Made by a program: the position numbers and the translations under genes. From NCBI GenBank assembly GCA_030145245.1, contig JAQYWC010000054.1, forward strand, positions 62,001 through 126,000: a stretch of DNA of 64,000 nucleotides. The letters run 5' to 3'. Origin of the DNA: Desulfobacterium sp. (GTDB lineage: Bacteria > Desulfobacterota > Desulfobacteria > Desulfobacterales > Desulfobacteraceae). The notes under the pieces were generated by a model. It did not search any database. It was not told the origin of the DNA and saw only the letters and a program-made list of their open reading frames with translations. This document shows positions 54,435-63,181 of this stretch, one piece after another (within the stretch, counting starts at the first letter, position 1; each line of letters opens with the position of its first letter).

Positions 54435-55493
54435 GTGGCAACTACCCTTGTTGAAACAGCTACCCCGGTTCAATACCAGGAGGGGATGATGAAGCGCCAG
54501 AGAACGGTTTTCCTGGTTGCAGGCGCCGTGCTTCTGGTGTTCATGGCAATAAATGTACTGGTCGGCTCCATTGATATCGGTTTCAAAGAGATCATGGATA
54601 TTCTTATCACCCACGACACGGCCAGCACAAAGGGCTTTATCGTCTGGAAAATACGGCTGCCCAGGGCCATTGCAGCGGCCCTGGGGGGCGGCTGTCTTTC
54701 GGTGGCAGGTCTTCTGCTCCAGGTCTATTTCAGGAATCCAATTGTGGGGCCTTTTATCCTGGGGATCTCCTCCGGGGCAACCCTGATGGTCTCCATTGTG
54801 ATGCTCACCTCGGTGACCATTGGAATGACCCTGGTGAATCCGTTCATGTGTACCCTGGCCGCGTTTGTGGGGGCATACGGAACCATGCTCATCGTGCTTT
54901 TGATTGCAAACCGGGTCAAGAACGGGGTGACCCTGTTGATCGTGGGGCTGATGATGGGGTATCTCTGCCATTCGGTCACAAGCGTGCTGGTTGCCTTTGC
55001 CGAAAAGGAGAAGATCAAGGGGTTTGTCCTGTGGCAGCTTGGCAGCTTTTCCGGGTTTAAATGGAGCGAGATAGAGATCCTCTGCATCGTGGGCGGCCTG
55101 GTGCTTGTGCTGGTGTACTTTCTGGCAAAACCCTTGAACGCCTTTCTGCTTGGAGAGGATTATGCGGCATCCATGGGGGTGAATATCAGGCTCTTCAGGA
55201 TGCTGATACTGGTGAGTGCCTGCGCCCTTGCCGGCATGATCACTTCCATGGCAGGACCTGTGGCGTTTGTGGGCCTTGCCGTGCCCCATATGGTGCGCCT
55301 TCTTTTTGCAACCTCCGACAACCGGGTGCTGATCCCGGGATCGGTGCTTGTGGGAGCCATGGTGATCAGTCTGTGTGATTTCATCGCAAGGATGGTGTTT
55401 AACCCGGTGGAGCTTCCCATCAGCGCCATCACGGCGTTTTTCGGTGCTCCCATTGTCATAAGCCTGCTTTTAAAACGGAGGACAAAGATATGA
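54435..55493 (+). CDS. FecCD/BtuC-type ABC importer permease
   Basis: The protein has 352 residues with about ten membrane spans. Diagnostic stretches are IRLPRAIAAALGGGCLSVAGLLLQVYFRNPIVGPFILGISSGATL, QLGSFSGFKWSEIEIL, and GPVAFVGLAVPHMVRLL near the C-terminus. Together these form the BtuC/FhuB inner-membrane core. The GTG start has AAAGGAGAG upstream; a later ATG at 54489 is possible. The stop overlaps the ATPase start by 4 bases. Confidence 0.94.
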   Translation: MATTLVETATPVQYQEGMMKRQRTVFLVAGAVLLVFMAINVLVGSIDIGFKEIMDILITHDTASTKGFIVWKIRLPRAIAAALGGGCLSVAGLLLQVYFRNPIVGPFILGISSGATLMVSIVMLTSVTIGMTLVNPFMCTLAAFVGAYGTMLIVLLIANRVKNGVTLLIVGLMMGYLCHSVTSVLVAFAEKEKIKGFVLWQLGSFSGFKWSEIEILCIVGGLVLVLVYFLAKPLNAFLLGEDYAASMGVNIRLFRMLILVSACALAGMITSMAGPVAFVGLAVPHMVRLLFATSDNRVLIPGSVLVGAMVISLCDFIARMVFNPVELPISAITAFFGAPIVISLLLKRRTKI

Positions 55494-56710
55494 ATCAAGC
55501 GTTGGCTGTTTTATCTGCAAACGATCTTTGCGTGGGGTACGGGAAGAAAACCGTGCTTGAAAATGTCCGGCTCGAGTTTGTAAAAGGGGAGTTCATTTCC
55601 CTGCTGGGCCCCAACGGCGCGGGCAAGACCACCCTGTTGAGAACCTTGTCCAGGCACCTTGCCCCGCTTGGGGGGGAGGTGGTTCTGGGGGGCGTTGAAC
55701 TTGGAAAGATCGTTCAGCAGGATCTTGCGAAAACCATGTCCGTTGTGCTGACGGAAAAGGTTGTGCCGCCGTTGTTACGGGTGTTTGATTTTGTGGCCAT
55801 GGGCCGGTATCCCCATACGGGCTGGCGGGGCAGGCTGACTGATAAAGATAACCAGGTGGTCATGGAGGCCCTGGCAATGGTACAGGCCGGGGAGCTTGTG
55901 TATCGGGATCTTGATACCCTGAGCGATGGTGAACGCCAGAAGGTGTATGTGGCAAGGGCCCTTGCCCAGCAGCCTGAGATCATTCTTCTGGACGAACCCA
56001 CCATGCACCTTGATCTGAAACACAGGATGGAGCTCATGTCCATCCTCCGGCGATTGTGCAGGGACAAGGGCATCTGTGTGGTTGCCTCCCTCCATGATGT
56101 GGAGATCGCAGCCAAGATCTCGGACAAGGTGGCCCTGGTCAAGGGCGGTGAGATCCGGGCGTTCGGCCCCCCCGAGGATGTCCTGCTGGACGATACGGTG
56201 GCGGACCTGTACGACTTTCGTAACGCACGGTTCAGCAGGGTGCTTGGAACCATTGAGATGGAAAACCGGGTGGACCGGGGCAGGGTGTTTGTGGTGGGCG
56301 GCATGGGAAGCTCATCCGTGCTCTACCGGCTGCTCTCTAAAAAAGGGTATGGCATCGTCACTGGGGTTTTGCACAGGAATGATATCGACCTCCATGTGGC
56401 AAGATCCCTTGGGGCAGCGTGCCTGGTCCAGGAGCATCTTGACGGAATCTCCCCGGAAAACATGGAAAACGCCAGAAGTGAGATGAAAAACTGTGACTGT
56501 GTCATTGATACGGGGTTTGAGCTGGAGACCATCAACGCTGGCAATCTTGCCCTTTTAAAGGAAGCTGTCTCCATGGGAAAACCGGTGTTGAGCATGCGAA
56601 ACGGATCCGGCCGGGAGCTCTACACCGCCGGGGAGTATGAGTCCATCAAATTCTCAACAAGCGAATCCAGTCTGGTTGAAATGGTAAAATGCCTGTCCCT
56701 TCCTATCTGA
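55490..56710 (+). CDS. BtuD-type ABC ATPase with an extra C-terminal Rossmann-like domain
   Basis: The protein has 406 residues, about 150 more than a plain BtuD. Residues 1-255 carry Walker A GPNGAGKTTLLRTL, a signature LSDGERQKVYVARA, Walker B ILLDEPTMHLDL and the switch region VVASLHDVEIA. From about 260 the sequence is a separate domain beginning RGRVFVVGGMGSSSVLYRLLSKKGYGIVTGVLHRNDID, with a GxGxS-like turn, and containing DCVIDTGFELETINAGNLALLKEAVSMGKPVLS. Similar tails occur on corrinoid- or iron-importer ATPases of archaea and clostridia. The function of the tail is unknown to me. Confidence 0.9.
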   Translation: MNQALAVLSANDLCVGYGKKTVLENVRLEFVKGEFISLLGPNGAGKTTLLRTLSRHLAPLGGEVVLGGVELGKIVQQDLAKTMSVVLTEKVVPPLLRVFDFVAMGRYPHTGWRGRLTDKDNQVVMEALAMVQAGELVYRDLDTLSDGERQKVYVARALAQQPEIILLDEPTMHLDLKHRMELMSILRRLCRDKGICVVASLHDVEIAAKISDKVALVKGGEIRAFGPPEDVLLDDTVADLYDFRNARFSRVLGTIEMENRVDRGRVFVVGGMGSSSVLYRLLSKKGYGIVTGVLHRNDIDLHVARSLGAACLVQEHLDGISPENMENARSEMKNCDCVIDTGFELETINAGNLALLKEAVSMGKPVLSMRNGSGRELYTAGEYESIKFSTSESSLVEMVKCLSLPI

Positions 56711-57720
56711 TACTGATGCTCACAGGCGCCTGCAACCTTGACTGTTCCTATTGCTATCTTGGGGACAACAAGGACCAGAAGAGCATGGATGAGCGGCTGA
56801 TCGATCGCTCCATCGGGCTTGCCGCATCATCAGGCCGACCCTTTCATGTGCAGCTTTCAGGGGGGGAGCCCACCTTGGTTCCCCATCTGATCGAGCATGC
56901 GGCAAAAAAGGTCAGGGAGTTGAGCCCCGGTTCCACCATCGGACTGCAGACCAACGCCACCCTGCTTGACCATGAAATTGCCGGGATGATGGATCGGTTC
57001 CAGATCGATGTGGGCATCAGCCTTGACGGTCCCCCGAATGTCCAGGCCAGCACCCGGGGGGCAGCCCCTGCTACATTCAAGGGCATGGAGATCCTGGAAA
57101 GAAACAAAATTTGCTTTAACGTCACCACGGTGGTGACCCGTGAAAACGCTGATTCTCTGTACAAGCTGCCCCTTGTTCTGGGTGGTTATTCCCGGGTAAG
57201 GGGGATCGGGCTGGATCTTTTGATCAACAAGGGCAATGCCCAAAAGGGCAGGGCGGGTCAGCCTGCCGAACCTGGGCAGCTTGAAAATGGGTTGAAGCAA
57301 ATGGTTCAGGCCCTTGATACGGTCAACAAAATGAGAAAACAGGGGCTTCAGTTAAGGGAGCTGTCAAGGATAAAGGATCAGGCGCTGGGGAGTGAAAACC
57401 CATGCTTTTGCCAGGCAGCAGCCGGCAAAAGCATGGTGGTCACCCCGGACGGCACCCTTTATCCCTGTACCCAGACGGCCTTTGATCCGCTTTTCTGCCT
57501 TGGCACCCTGGATGATCCCAGGCCCTTGAACCAGGGCGTTTCCCTGAAAGGCGCTTTCCTGAACAGAGCCAAGGGCAGGAAGGATTGCGGCAATTGCGCT
57601 CTTACGCTGAACTGCCCCGGGGAGTGCCCCAGCAGGCTCTATTACAACCGGCAGGATCCGGTGCAGCTTGCCTGTGTCATTTACCAGACGCTTGCTCAAT
57701 CTTTGAAATTAAATCCATAA
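56689..57720 (+). CDS. Radical SAM protein with C-terminal SPASM-like Fe-S domain
   Basis: The protein has 343 residues. CNLDCSYC at 15-22 is the CxxxCxxC radical SAM motif (MLTGACNLDCSYCYLGDN). VQLSGGEPTLVPHL is the GGE SAM-binding region. The C-terminal 90 residues contain a Cys set (ENPCFCQ, LYPCTQTAFDP, KDCGNCALTLNCPGECPSRL, LACVIYQ) like the SPASM domain of anSME, PqqE and peptide-maturing enzymes. Such enzymes modify peptides or small molecules. No short precursor-peptide gene is visible beside it, so a corrinoid- or tetrapyrrole-related substrate should also be considered. It overlaps the ATPase by 22 bases and precedes cobN by 6 bases. Confidence 0.9.
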   Translation: MPVPSYLILMLTGACNLDCSYCYLGDNKDQKSMDERLIDRSIGLAASSGRPFHVQLSGGEPTLVPHLIEHAAKKVRELSPGSTIGLQTNATLLDHEIAGMMDRFQIDVGISLDGPPNVQASTRGAAPATFKGMEILERNKICFNVTTVVTRENADSLYKLPLVLGGYSRVRGIGLDLLINKGNAQKGRAGQPAEPGQLENGLKQMVQALDTVNKMRKQGLQLRELSRIKDQALGSENPCFCQAAAGKSMVVTPDGTLYPCTQTAFDPLFCLGTLDDPRPLNQGVSLKGAFLNRAKGRKDCGNCALTLNCPGECPSRLYYNRQDPVQLACVIYQTLAQSLKLNP

Positions 57721-57726
57721 AAGGCG

Positions 57727-60700
57727 ATGACCATGCAATCCTATAACCTATGCTACTACAGTGCCACATCCATGGAGATCTCCTGTCTTGCCCAGGGGCT
57801 TGGGGCGTTCAACAAGACGGGGGCAAAGGTCCGGGTCCATGCAAGGACAAGAACCCAGCTCTTTGATGAAAAAAGGATCGCCTCCTTTGTTAAACGGGCC
57901 GTGTCCTCTGATGTGATCATCATCACCCTCCATGGCGGAAAAGAGTCCTGTCCCGCCTTTGACAATCTGATAGGGGCCATTAACGGTTTAAAGGAAAAGA
58001 ATGAAAAAATTCCCTGGCTGCACATCCAGCCCACCGGCGGGGATGAGGACGCCCTGGAACTTGCCCGGCTGCACTCCCCTGGATTTGGGGAGAAAGCCTG
58101 GGATGAGATACAGCGTTATCTGAGGTACGGCGGGGCTGTAAATTTTAAAAATCTTCTGACGCATCTCCAGGGCGTGGTCACAGGCCATGGCCCGGAAACG
58201 CCTGCTGATCCGCCCATTGAACTTCCCCATGAAGGCATCTATCACCCGGATATTCCCGGGGTTCCCTCCCTTGAAGCGTATCTCAGGTCAAAGCGTGTGC
58301 CCGGGCGCATCACCGTTGGGCTGTGGTTCAACCAGAGTTACTGGCTGAATAATAATGTCAGCTTTATCGACGCCATCATCCGGGCTGTGGAAGGGATGAA
58401 CGCAAACATCATCCCCGTGTTTCATCTCCGGTACAAGGACGCGGCCCTTGGCAACCATGGTGCGGATTATATTGTGGAGAATTTCTTCATGGAGGATGGA
58501 AAATCCATCATTGATGTGCTCATCAATCCCATGATGTTTTCCATGACCCTTGCCGATCCGGATTACAAGGAACTCTACCCAAGGCTTGATGTGCCGTGCA
58601 TCCAGGCCATGACTACCCTGCAGCCGGTTGATGAGTGGCAGGAGAGTGTCCAGGGCATGACCACCATGGAGGTCTCATATTCGGCTGCCCAGCCCGAGTT
58701 TGACGGTTCCCTGATAACCGTTCCCGTGGCTTCCAGGGAGCAGGATGAGATCGATCCCCTGACAGGTGCATTGATTGCCCGCAACATGCCCATCAAAGAG
58801 CGGGTGGACAAGATGGTGAGGCTCTCCCTTAACTGGGCCAGGCTCAGGAAAAAGAGCAACCATGAGAAGAAAGTTGCCATTGTCTTTCACCACTATCCCC
58901 CGAGGAACGACAGGATCGGTTGTGCTGCCGGTCTTGACAGCTTTGAGAGTGTAAAGATCCTTGTGGACACCCTGAAGCAAGAGGGGTATGGGGTCGGGAA
59001 AACCTATGAAAACGGGGATGAACTTGCCCATGGAATTGTCTCGGGCATGACCTGCGACAGCCGCTGGCTTTTGCCGGAGCAGATGTATGAACGCTCCGGG
59101 GCCCGGGCACAAAGAGCGGATTACATGCCCTGGCATGACGCCCTGCCGTCATCCGTCAGGGAAAAAATGGTGAATGACTGGGGCGAGATGCCCGGCGATC
59201 TTTTTGTTCACAAGGATGAAATGATGTTCAGCGGCACCCTGAACGGCAATCTCTTCATCACGGTGCAGCCGCCCCGGGGGGTGCTTGAAAACATTGAGAA
59301 ATCCTACCACGACATGTCCCTGTCTCCTCCCCATCATTATCTTGCCCAGTACAGATATATTAAGGAGACATTCGGTGCCGATGCCGTCATCCATGTGGGT
59401 AAGCACGGCTCCCTTGAGTGGCTGCCCGGAAAGGCCCTGGGGCTTTCGGAGCTTTGCTATCCGGATCTTTCCATCATGGATCTTCCCAACATCTATCCCT
59501 ATATCATCAATGATCCCAGCGAAGGCACCCAGGCAAAGCGGCGCTCCTATTGCTGCATCATCGATCATCTCATTCCTTCCATGACCAATGCGGATCTCTA
59601 TGAAGAGCTCTCACGGGTTGAAAACCACGTCAGGGAGTATGAGGATGCCCGGCGGGAGGACCCGGGCAAGCTCGATATACTGGGACCCATGATATGGGAG
59701 GCGGTTGAGGAGGCAAACCTTGACAAGGATCTTGAGATCAGCCGGGAAACGGCGTTTGAAGATTTTGACGCTTTCCTGGAAAAGCTTCACTCCTATCTTG
59801 GAGAACTCGGCGATACCATGATCAATGACGGTCTCCATGTGCTGGGAACCGTTCCTGAACAAGGGCGGCTGACAGAGTTCCTTGTCCAGCTCACCCGCCT
59901 TGAAAATGGCCGGGTGCCCTCCCTCAGGGCGTCGATCATCAATGCAAGGGGGTATGACTATGATGTGGTCGTGGAAAACAAGGGGAGAATCGTTGACAAG
60001 AAAGCGGGGATGACGGGAAGGCAGATCATTGCCGCTGCCCATGATCTTGCCCTGGAGATGGTGAATCAGCTGGCTTGCCGGGATTTTTCTATGGAGAGCA
60101 TCAAGGGGATCGTTGTCTCAGGTTTAGGAAAAAACTATGACGATGTTGAAGCATGCCTTGGCTACATTGCCCAACACCTGGTTCCCAATATTCAAAAGGT
60201 GACGGACGAGATCGGGTCAACCCTTACGGCCCTGAACGGCGGGTTTGTCCTGCCCGGACCGTCCGGGGCTCCCACCCGGGGCCAGGCAGATATACTGCCC
60301 ACGGGCAGGAACTTCTATTCCGTTGATCCCAACAAGATCCCGAGCCCCGGTGCCTGGGAGACGGGTAAACGGCTTGGTGACGCCCTGCTTGACCGGTACC
60401 GGGAGGAGACCGGGAAATATCCGGAAAGTGTCGGCATCATCGTGTACAGCGCTTCCACCATGCGGTCCAAGGGAGATGATATTGCCGAGATATTCTATCT
60501 CCTCGGTGTAAAACCTGTGTGGCATAAAACCAGCCAGGCGGTCCAGGGGGTGGAGATCATACCCCAGGCCGAGCTTGGCCGCCCAAGAATCGATGTGGTG
60601 CCGAGGATATCGGGATTCTTCAGGGACAGCTTTCCCATTCTTGTGAAAAGGATAGATGAGGCCGTCAGGATGGTTGCTCTGCTGGACGAACCCATGGAAT

Positions 60701-61512
60701 CCAATTTGATAAAAAAACATGTGTTCAAGGATGTTGAGACCTATCGTGCGGAGGGAATGAGCGAGGAGGATGCCTTCAGGGAAGCCTCGTTCAGGGTGTT
60801 TGGCTGCCCCCCCGGCTCCTATGGTGCCGGTGTGTCGGAACTTGTGGAATCAAAGAACTGGAAAACCCAGGAGGATCTTGGTAACAATTATATCCGTTAC
60901 TCAAGCCATGCCTATGGAGAGGGAAGTTATGGCAGTCAGAAGCCAACAGCATTCAGGAAGGTTCTCTCCCGCATGGATGTCACCGTGAAAAACGAGGACA
61001 GCCGGGAGTATGACATGATGTCCTGCACCGACTATTACAACTACTACGGCGGCTTGATCGTGGCAAACAAAACGGTCCGGGGGAAACTCCCCTTTTCTTT
61101 GGTGGGGGACAGTTCAGATCCTAAGAGAATCATCATGCGGACAACCAGGGAAGAGGCAAAGCATGTGTTGAGATCACGCCTGGTAAATCCCAAATGGCTC
61201 AACGGCATGATGCGCCACGGGTACAAGGGGGCAGGGGACATCTCCCATATGATGGATGTTGCCCTTGGCTGGGATGCCACAGCCGAAGTGATGGATGACT
61301 GGATGTATGAGAGCATGGCGGATAAATACGCCCTTGACGAGAAGATGAAAAAGTGGATGAACAAGGTGAATCCCCATGCCCGGCAAAATATCCTGGACAA
61401 GCTCCTGGAAGCGATTGCAAGGGGCATGTGGGAGGCCGATGCGGAGATGGAGGAGCGCCTCCGGGATGAGTACCTTGAAATTGAGGGGGAGATCGAAGGG
61501 TTAACCGAATAG
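57727..61512 (+). CDS. cobN: CobN-like large metal-chelatase subunit, intact
   Basis: The protein has 1261 residues, normal for CobN/ChlH-type proteins. The start may be 57727 or the second ATG at 57733, which has AAAGG at better spacing. Landmarks are SVNFKNLLTHLQGV-type helices, IYHPDIPG, GLWFNQSYW, LINPMMFSM, the block HYLAQYRYIKETFGADAVIHVGKHGSLEWLPGKALGLS, LPNIYPYIINDPSEGTQAKRRSYCCIIDH, and the late PPGSYGAGVSELVES, YNYYGG and NILDKLLEAIARGMWEAD. CobN inserts Co2+ into a corrinoid ring with ATPase partners, or in related HmuS-like proteins may work in reverse on heme. No ChlI/ChlD is in this operon. The pair at 33363-36352 is the probable partner. Confidence 0.94.
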   Translation: MTMQSYNLCYYSATSMEISCLAQGLGAFNKTGAKVRVHARTRTQLFDEKRIASFVKRAVSSDVIIITLHGGKESCPAFDNLIGAINGLKEKNEKIPWLHIQPTGGDEDALELARLHSPGFGEKAWDEIQRYLRYGGAVNFKNLLTHLQGVVTGHGPETPADPPIELPHEGIYHPDIPGVPSLEAYLRSKRVPGRITVGLWFNQSYWLNNNVSFIDAIIRAVEGMNANIIPVFHLRYKDAALGNHGADYIVENFFMEDGKSIIDVLINPMMFSMTLADPDYKELYPRLDVPCIQAMTTLQPVDEWQESVQGMTTMEVSYSAAQPEFDGSLITVPVASREQDEIDPLTGALIARNMPIKERVDKMVRLSLNWARLRKKSNHEKKVAIVFHHYPPRNDRIGCAAGLDSFESVKILVDTLKQEGYGVGKTYENGDELAHGIVSGMTCDSRWLLPEQMYERSGARAQRADYMPWHDALPSSVREKMVNDWGEMPGDLFVHKDEMMFSGTLNGNLFITVQPPRGVLENIEKSYHDMSLSPPHHYLAQYRYIKETFGADAVIHVGKHGSLEWLPGKALGLSELCYPDLSIMDLPNIYPYIINDPSEGTQAKRRSYCCIIDHLIPSMTNADLYEELSRVENHVREYEDARREDPGKLDILGPMIWEAVEEANLDKDLEISRETAFEDFDAFLEKLHSYLGELGDTMINDGLHVLGTVPEQGRLTEFLVQLTRLENGRVPSLRASIINARGYDYDVVVENKGRIVDKKAGMTGRQIIAAAHDLALEMVNQLACRDFSMESIKGIVVSGLGKNYDDVEACLGYIAQHLVPNIQKVTDEIGSTLTALNGGFVLPGPSGAPTRGQADILPTGRNFYSVDPNKIPSPGAWETGKRLGDALLDRYREETGKYPESVGIIVYSASTMRSKGDDIAEIFYLLGVKPVWHKTSQAVQGVEIIPQAELGRPRIDVVPRISGFFRDSFPILVKRIDEAVRMVALLDEPMESNLIKKHVFKDVETYRAEGMSEEDAFREASFRVFGCPPGSYGAGVSELVESKNWKTQEDLGNNYIRYSSHAYGEGSYGSQKPTAFRKVLSRMDVTVKNEDSREYDMMSCTDYYNYYGGLIVANKTVRGKLPFSLVGDSSDPKRIIMRTTREEAKHVLRSRLVNPKWLNGMMRHGYKGAGDISHMMDVALGWDATAEVMDDWMYESMADKYALDEKMKKWMNKVNPHARQNILDKLLEAIARGMWEADAEMEERLRDEYLEIEGEIEGLTE

Positions 61513-61534
61513 CGCCTGATTTAAGGAGGAAAGA

Positions 61535-61945
61535 ATGCGCAAGGTTTTGATTTGTCTTGTTTCGTTTGTTGTGTTTTTGCAAATAACAGGCTGTTATGTC
61601 CGGTTTCAGGAAAATGAGGGATCTGAGCATTACCATTATGTGGGGAAACATGTTGAAACTAAGGCTGACTTGAGATTCCCGGCAGATAGACCTTTTTATT
61701 TTAAACCGCCTGTGGCCTGGCCGGCCGATCGGTTTTCAGACAGAAAAAAGTCTGTTATTGTCCCGGCTGGTACCCGTCTGGAAATTACCGGGATTTCAAA
61801 TCGCCGGATTGAGTCCGGGAAATGGCATTATCTGGAATTCCTGTATGAAACAGCAGGTGGAGAAAAGATCATTTTTGATTATATAATTTGTAAGCGGAAT
61901 CTGGAAGTATTAAATTTCGATATAGATCAGGGCACGGGGAATTGA
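61535..61945 (+). CDS. Small lipoprotein of unknown function
   Basis: The protein has 136 residues. The signal is MRKVLICLVSFVVFLQITGC, with lipidated Cys at 20. The mature part has a His-rich stretch (GSEHYHYVGKHVE) and a strand-rich body (FYFKPPVAWPADRF, VIVPAGTRLEITGISNRRIESGKWHYLEFLYE), perhaps an SH3-like or beta-sandwich domain. AAGGAGG lies 8 bases before the ATG. It follows cobN by 22 bases and could ride on the same transcript. No family is recognised. Confidence 0.65.
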   Translation: MRKVLICLVSFVVFLQITGCYVRFQENEGSEHYHYVGKHVETKADLRFPADRPFYFKPPVAWPADRFSDRKKSVIVPAGTRLEITGISNRRIESGKWHYLEFLYETAGGEKIIFDYIICKRNLEVLNFDIDQGTGN

Positions 61946-61955
61946 GGAAATCCCC

Positions 61956-61993
61956 GGCTGGGATGCACCAGCCGAGGTGATGGATGACTGGAT
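61956..61993 (+). pseudogene. 38-bp fragment of cobN 3' end
   Basis: This stretch matches bases 61267-61304 of the intact cobN (coding GWDATAEVMDDW) at 35 of 38 positions and reads GWDAPAEVMDDW. It is about 690 bases downstream of its parent sequence, so it is a leftover of a duplication or insertion that split a cobN-like copy. Confidence 0.75.
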
Positions 61994-62028
61994 AACTGTT
62001 GTACTTCTTCTTGGGAGGTATGTATCTG

Positions 62029-62643
62029 ATGCATTTAATCAAAATATTTCTTTTTTCGATATTTATAATTCTAACCGGATATGAATATTCATTTGCAGGT
62101 TATTTTTCAGACAGATACGATGACGCGCTTGATATAGTTTCAATCTAAGTGGGCTATGGTTTAGGAGGCAAGGGACGAATAGGGCCTCTTCAGACAGGAC
62201 TTTTATTCGATGTTGGATTGGGAGGACTCAGGGGGGGTGACTTTTTAGGTGTTAAAGATATCTGGCCAAGCGGCTATGATACGCCTGCTAAAGTAGATCT
62301 TGTCGGGGTGATAGTCGGCGTGGAAGGATTTGGAGGCTCTCTCAAGTCTAACAGGCGAGGTGAAAGTTTTTCAGCAAAACAGATAGGCCCAATTTCTTAT
62401 GTCATTAATCCCAATACAAAACCTGAATGGAAAGAAAGAGTAAAAGAATTCCAAATGGACCACAACCCATGGCCATATTATTCTCAAATAGATCTGGTGG
62501 CAGGCGTTTTTTTAAATATGAGATTAGGCTTTAATCCGGGAGAGTTGCTTGATTTTATCCTAGGATGGACAACGATCGATTTTTATAAAGACGATTTGAG
62601 TAAAAGGGATATTGAGAAAAAGAATGAGGGAGTCTCCCAATAA
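62029..62643 (+). pseudogene. Exported protein gene interrupted by an in-frame TAA
   Basis: From the ATG at 62029 (GGAGG about 9 bases upstream; another ATG at 62020) the frame reads a signal peptide (MHLIKIFLFSIFIILTGYEYSFAG), then YFSDRYDDALDIVSI, and meets TAA at 62146-62148. It continues in the same frame as VGYGLGGKGRIGPLQTGLLFDVGLGGLRGGDF to 62643, about 164 further residues. The Gly-rich body with DLVAGVFLNMRLGFNPGELLDFILGW looks like the end of an outer-membrane or RHS-island lipoprotein-type protein (similar to the 'ADIVSLTVGYGLGAKARVGPLQ' style). A single base change would restore the frame. Function unknown. Confidence 0.7.
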
Positions 62644-62693
62644 AAAAGGATGCAGGGCCAGCAGGCTACGCTTATCTGCTGGAAAAATTCTAA

Positions 62694-63181
62694 TTGAATG
62701 CGATATCCCATTGGCATGGGTCTTTGGTCTCAACAGCCAGTATCCATCGCTCCAATACCCAAGGGGGCTTCATTGAAGATATTTATCCGCACACTTACTG
62801 GCCCGGTGACAGTGCGGGAGACCATTTGGAGCTTGCGTTAAAATATGACAGAGTGAACTTGGGGTACCTGTCCTTAATTTTTAATGCTGCTGATGAAGAC
62901 GACCTGCTGGGATATATCAATTCCAGGCCAACCTGTAAATATACCCGTCGTGTCTGGTTCCTGTTTGAATTCCTGACTGGCAGAGATTTGCCCATCGGGA
63001 AACTCACAAAAGACAATTCAGGAAATTATTGATATGCCTGATCGATCTTTTCATTCAGCCCTGCTTGCAAAATAATGGCAGGCTTTCCGTACAAGAAAGA
63101 TTTGCTCATTTTGATTTTCTCACCGATGATGAACTGCCAATGATGGAAAAGGCCGTGCGGACAGGATATAAAACAGACTGA
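62694..63181 (+). pseudogene. Fic-family (AMPylator/antitoxin-type) protein remnant
   Basis: The first piece (62694-63032, TTG start) contains FIEDIYPHTYWPGDSAGDHLELALKYDRVNLGYLSLIF, YINSRPTCKYTRRVWFLFEFLTGRDLP, the usual N-terminal region of a class of Fic-family proteins. It then stops. A second piece in another frame (63038-63181) reads LIDLFIQPCLQNNGRLSVQERFAHFDFLTDDELPMMEKAV, the usual Fic C-terminus. The whole Fic core with its HxFx(D/E)GNGR motif is missing, so this is a deletion pseudogene. Upstream boundary uncertain. Confidence 0.65.

Noticed and set aside
62146-62148. Stop codon recoding (selenocysteine or pyrrolysine) in the 62029 gene
   Set aside because: The codon is TAA, whereas selenocysteine uses TGA and pyrrolysine TAG, so recoding is not a good explanation.
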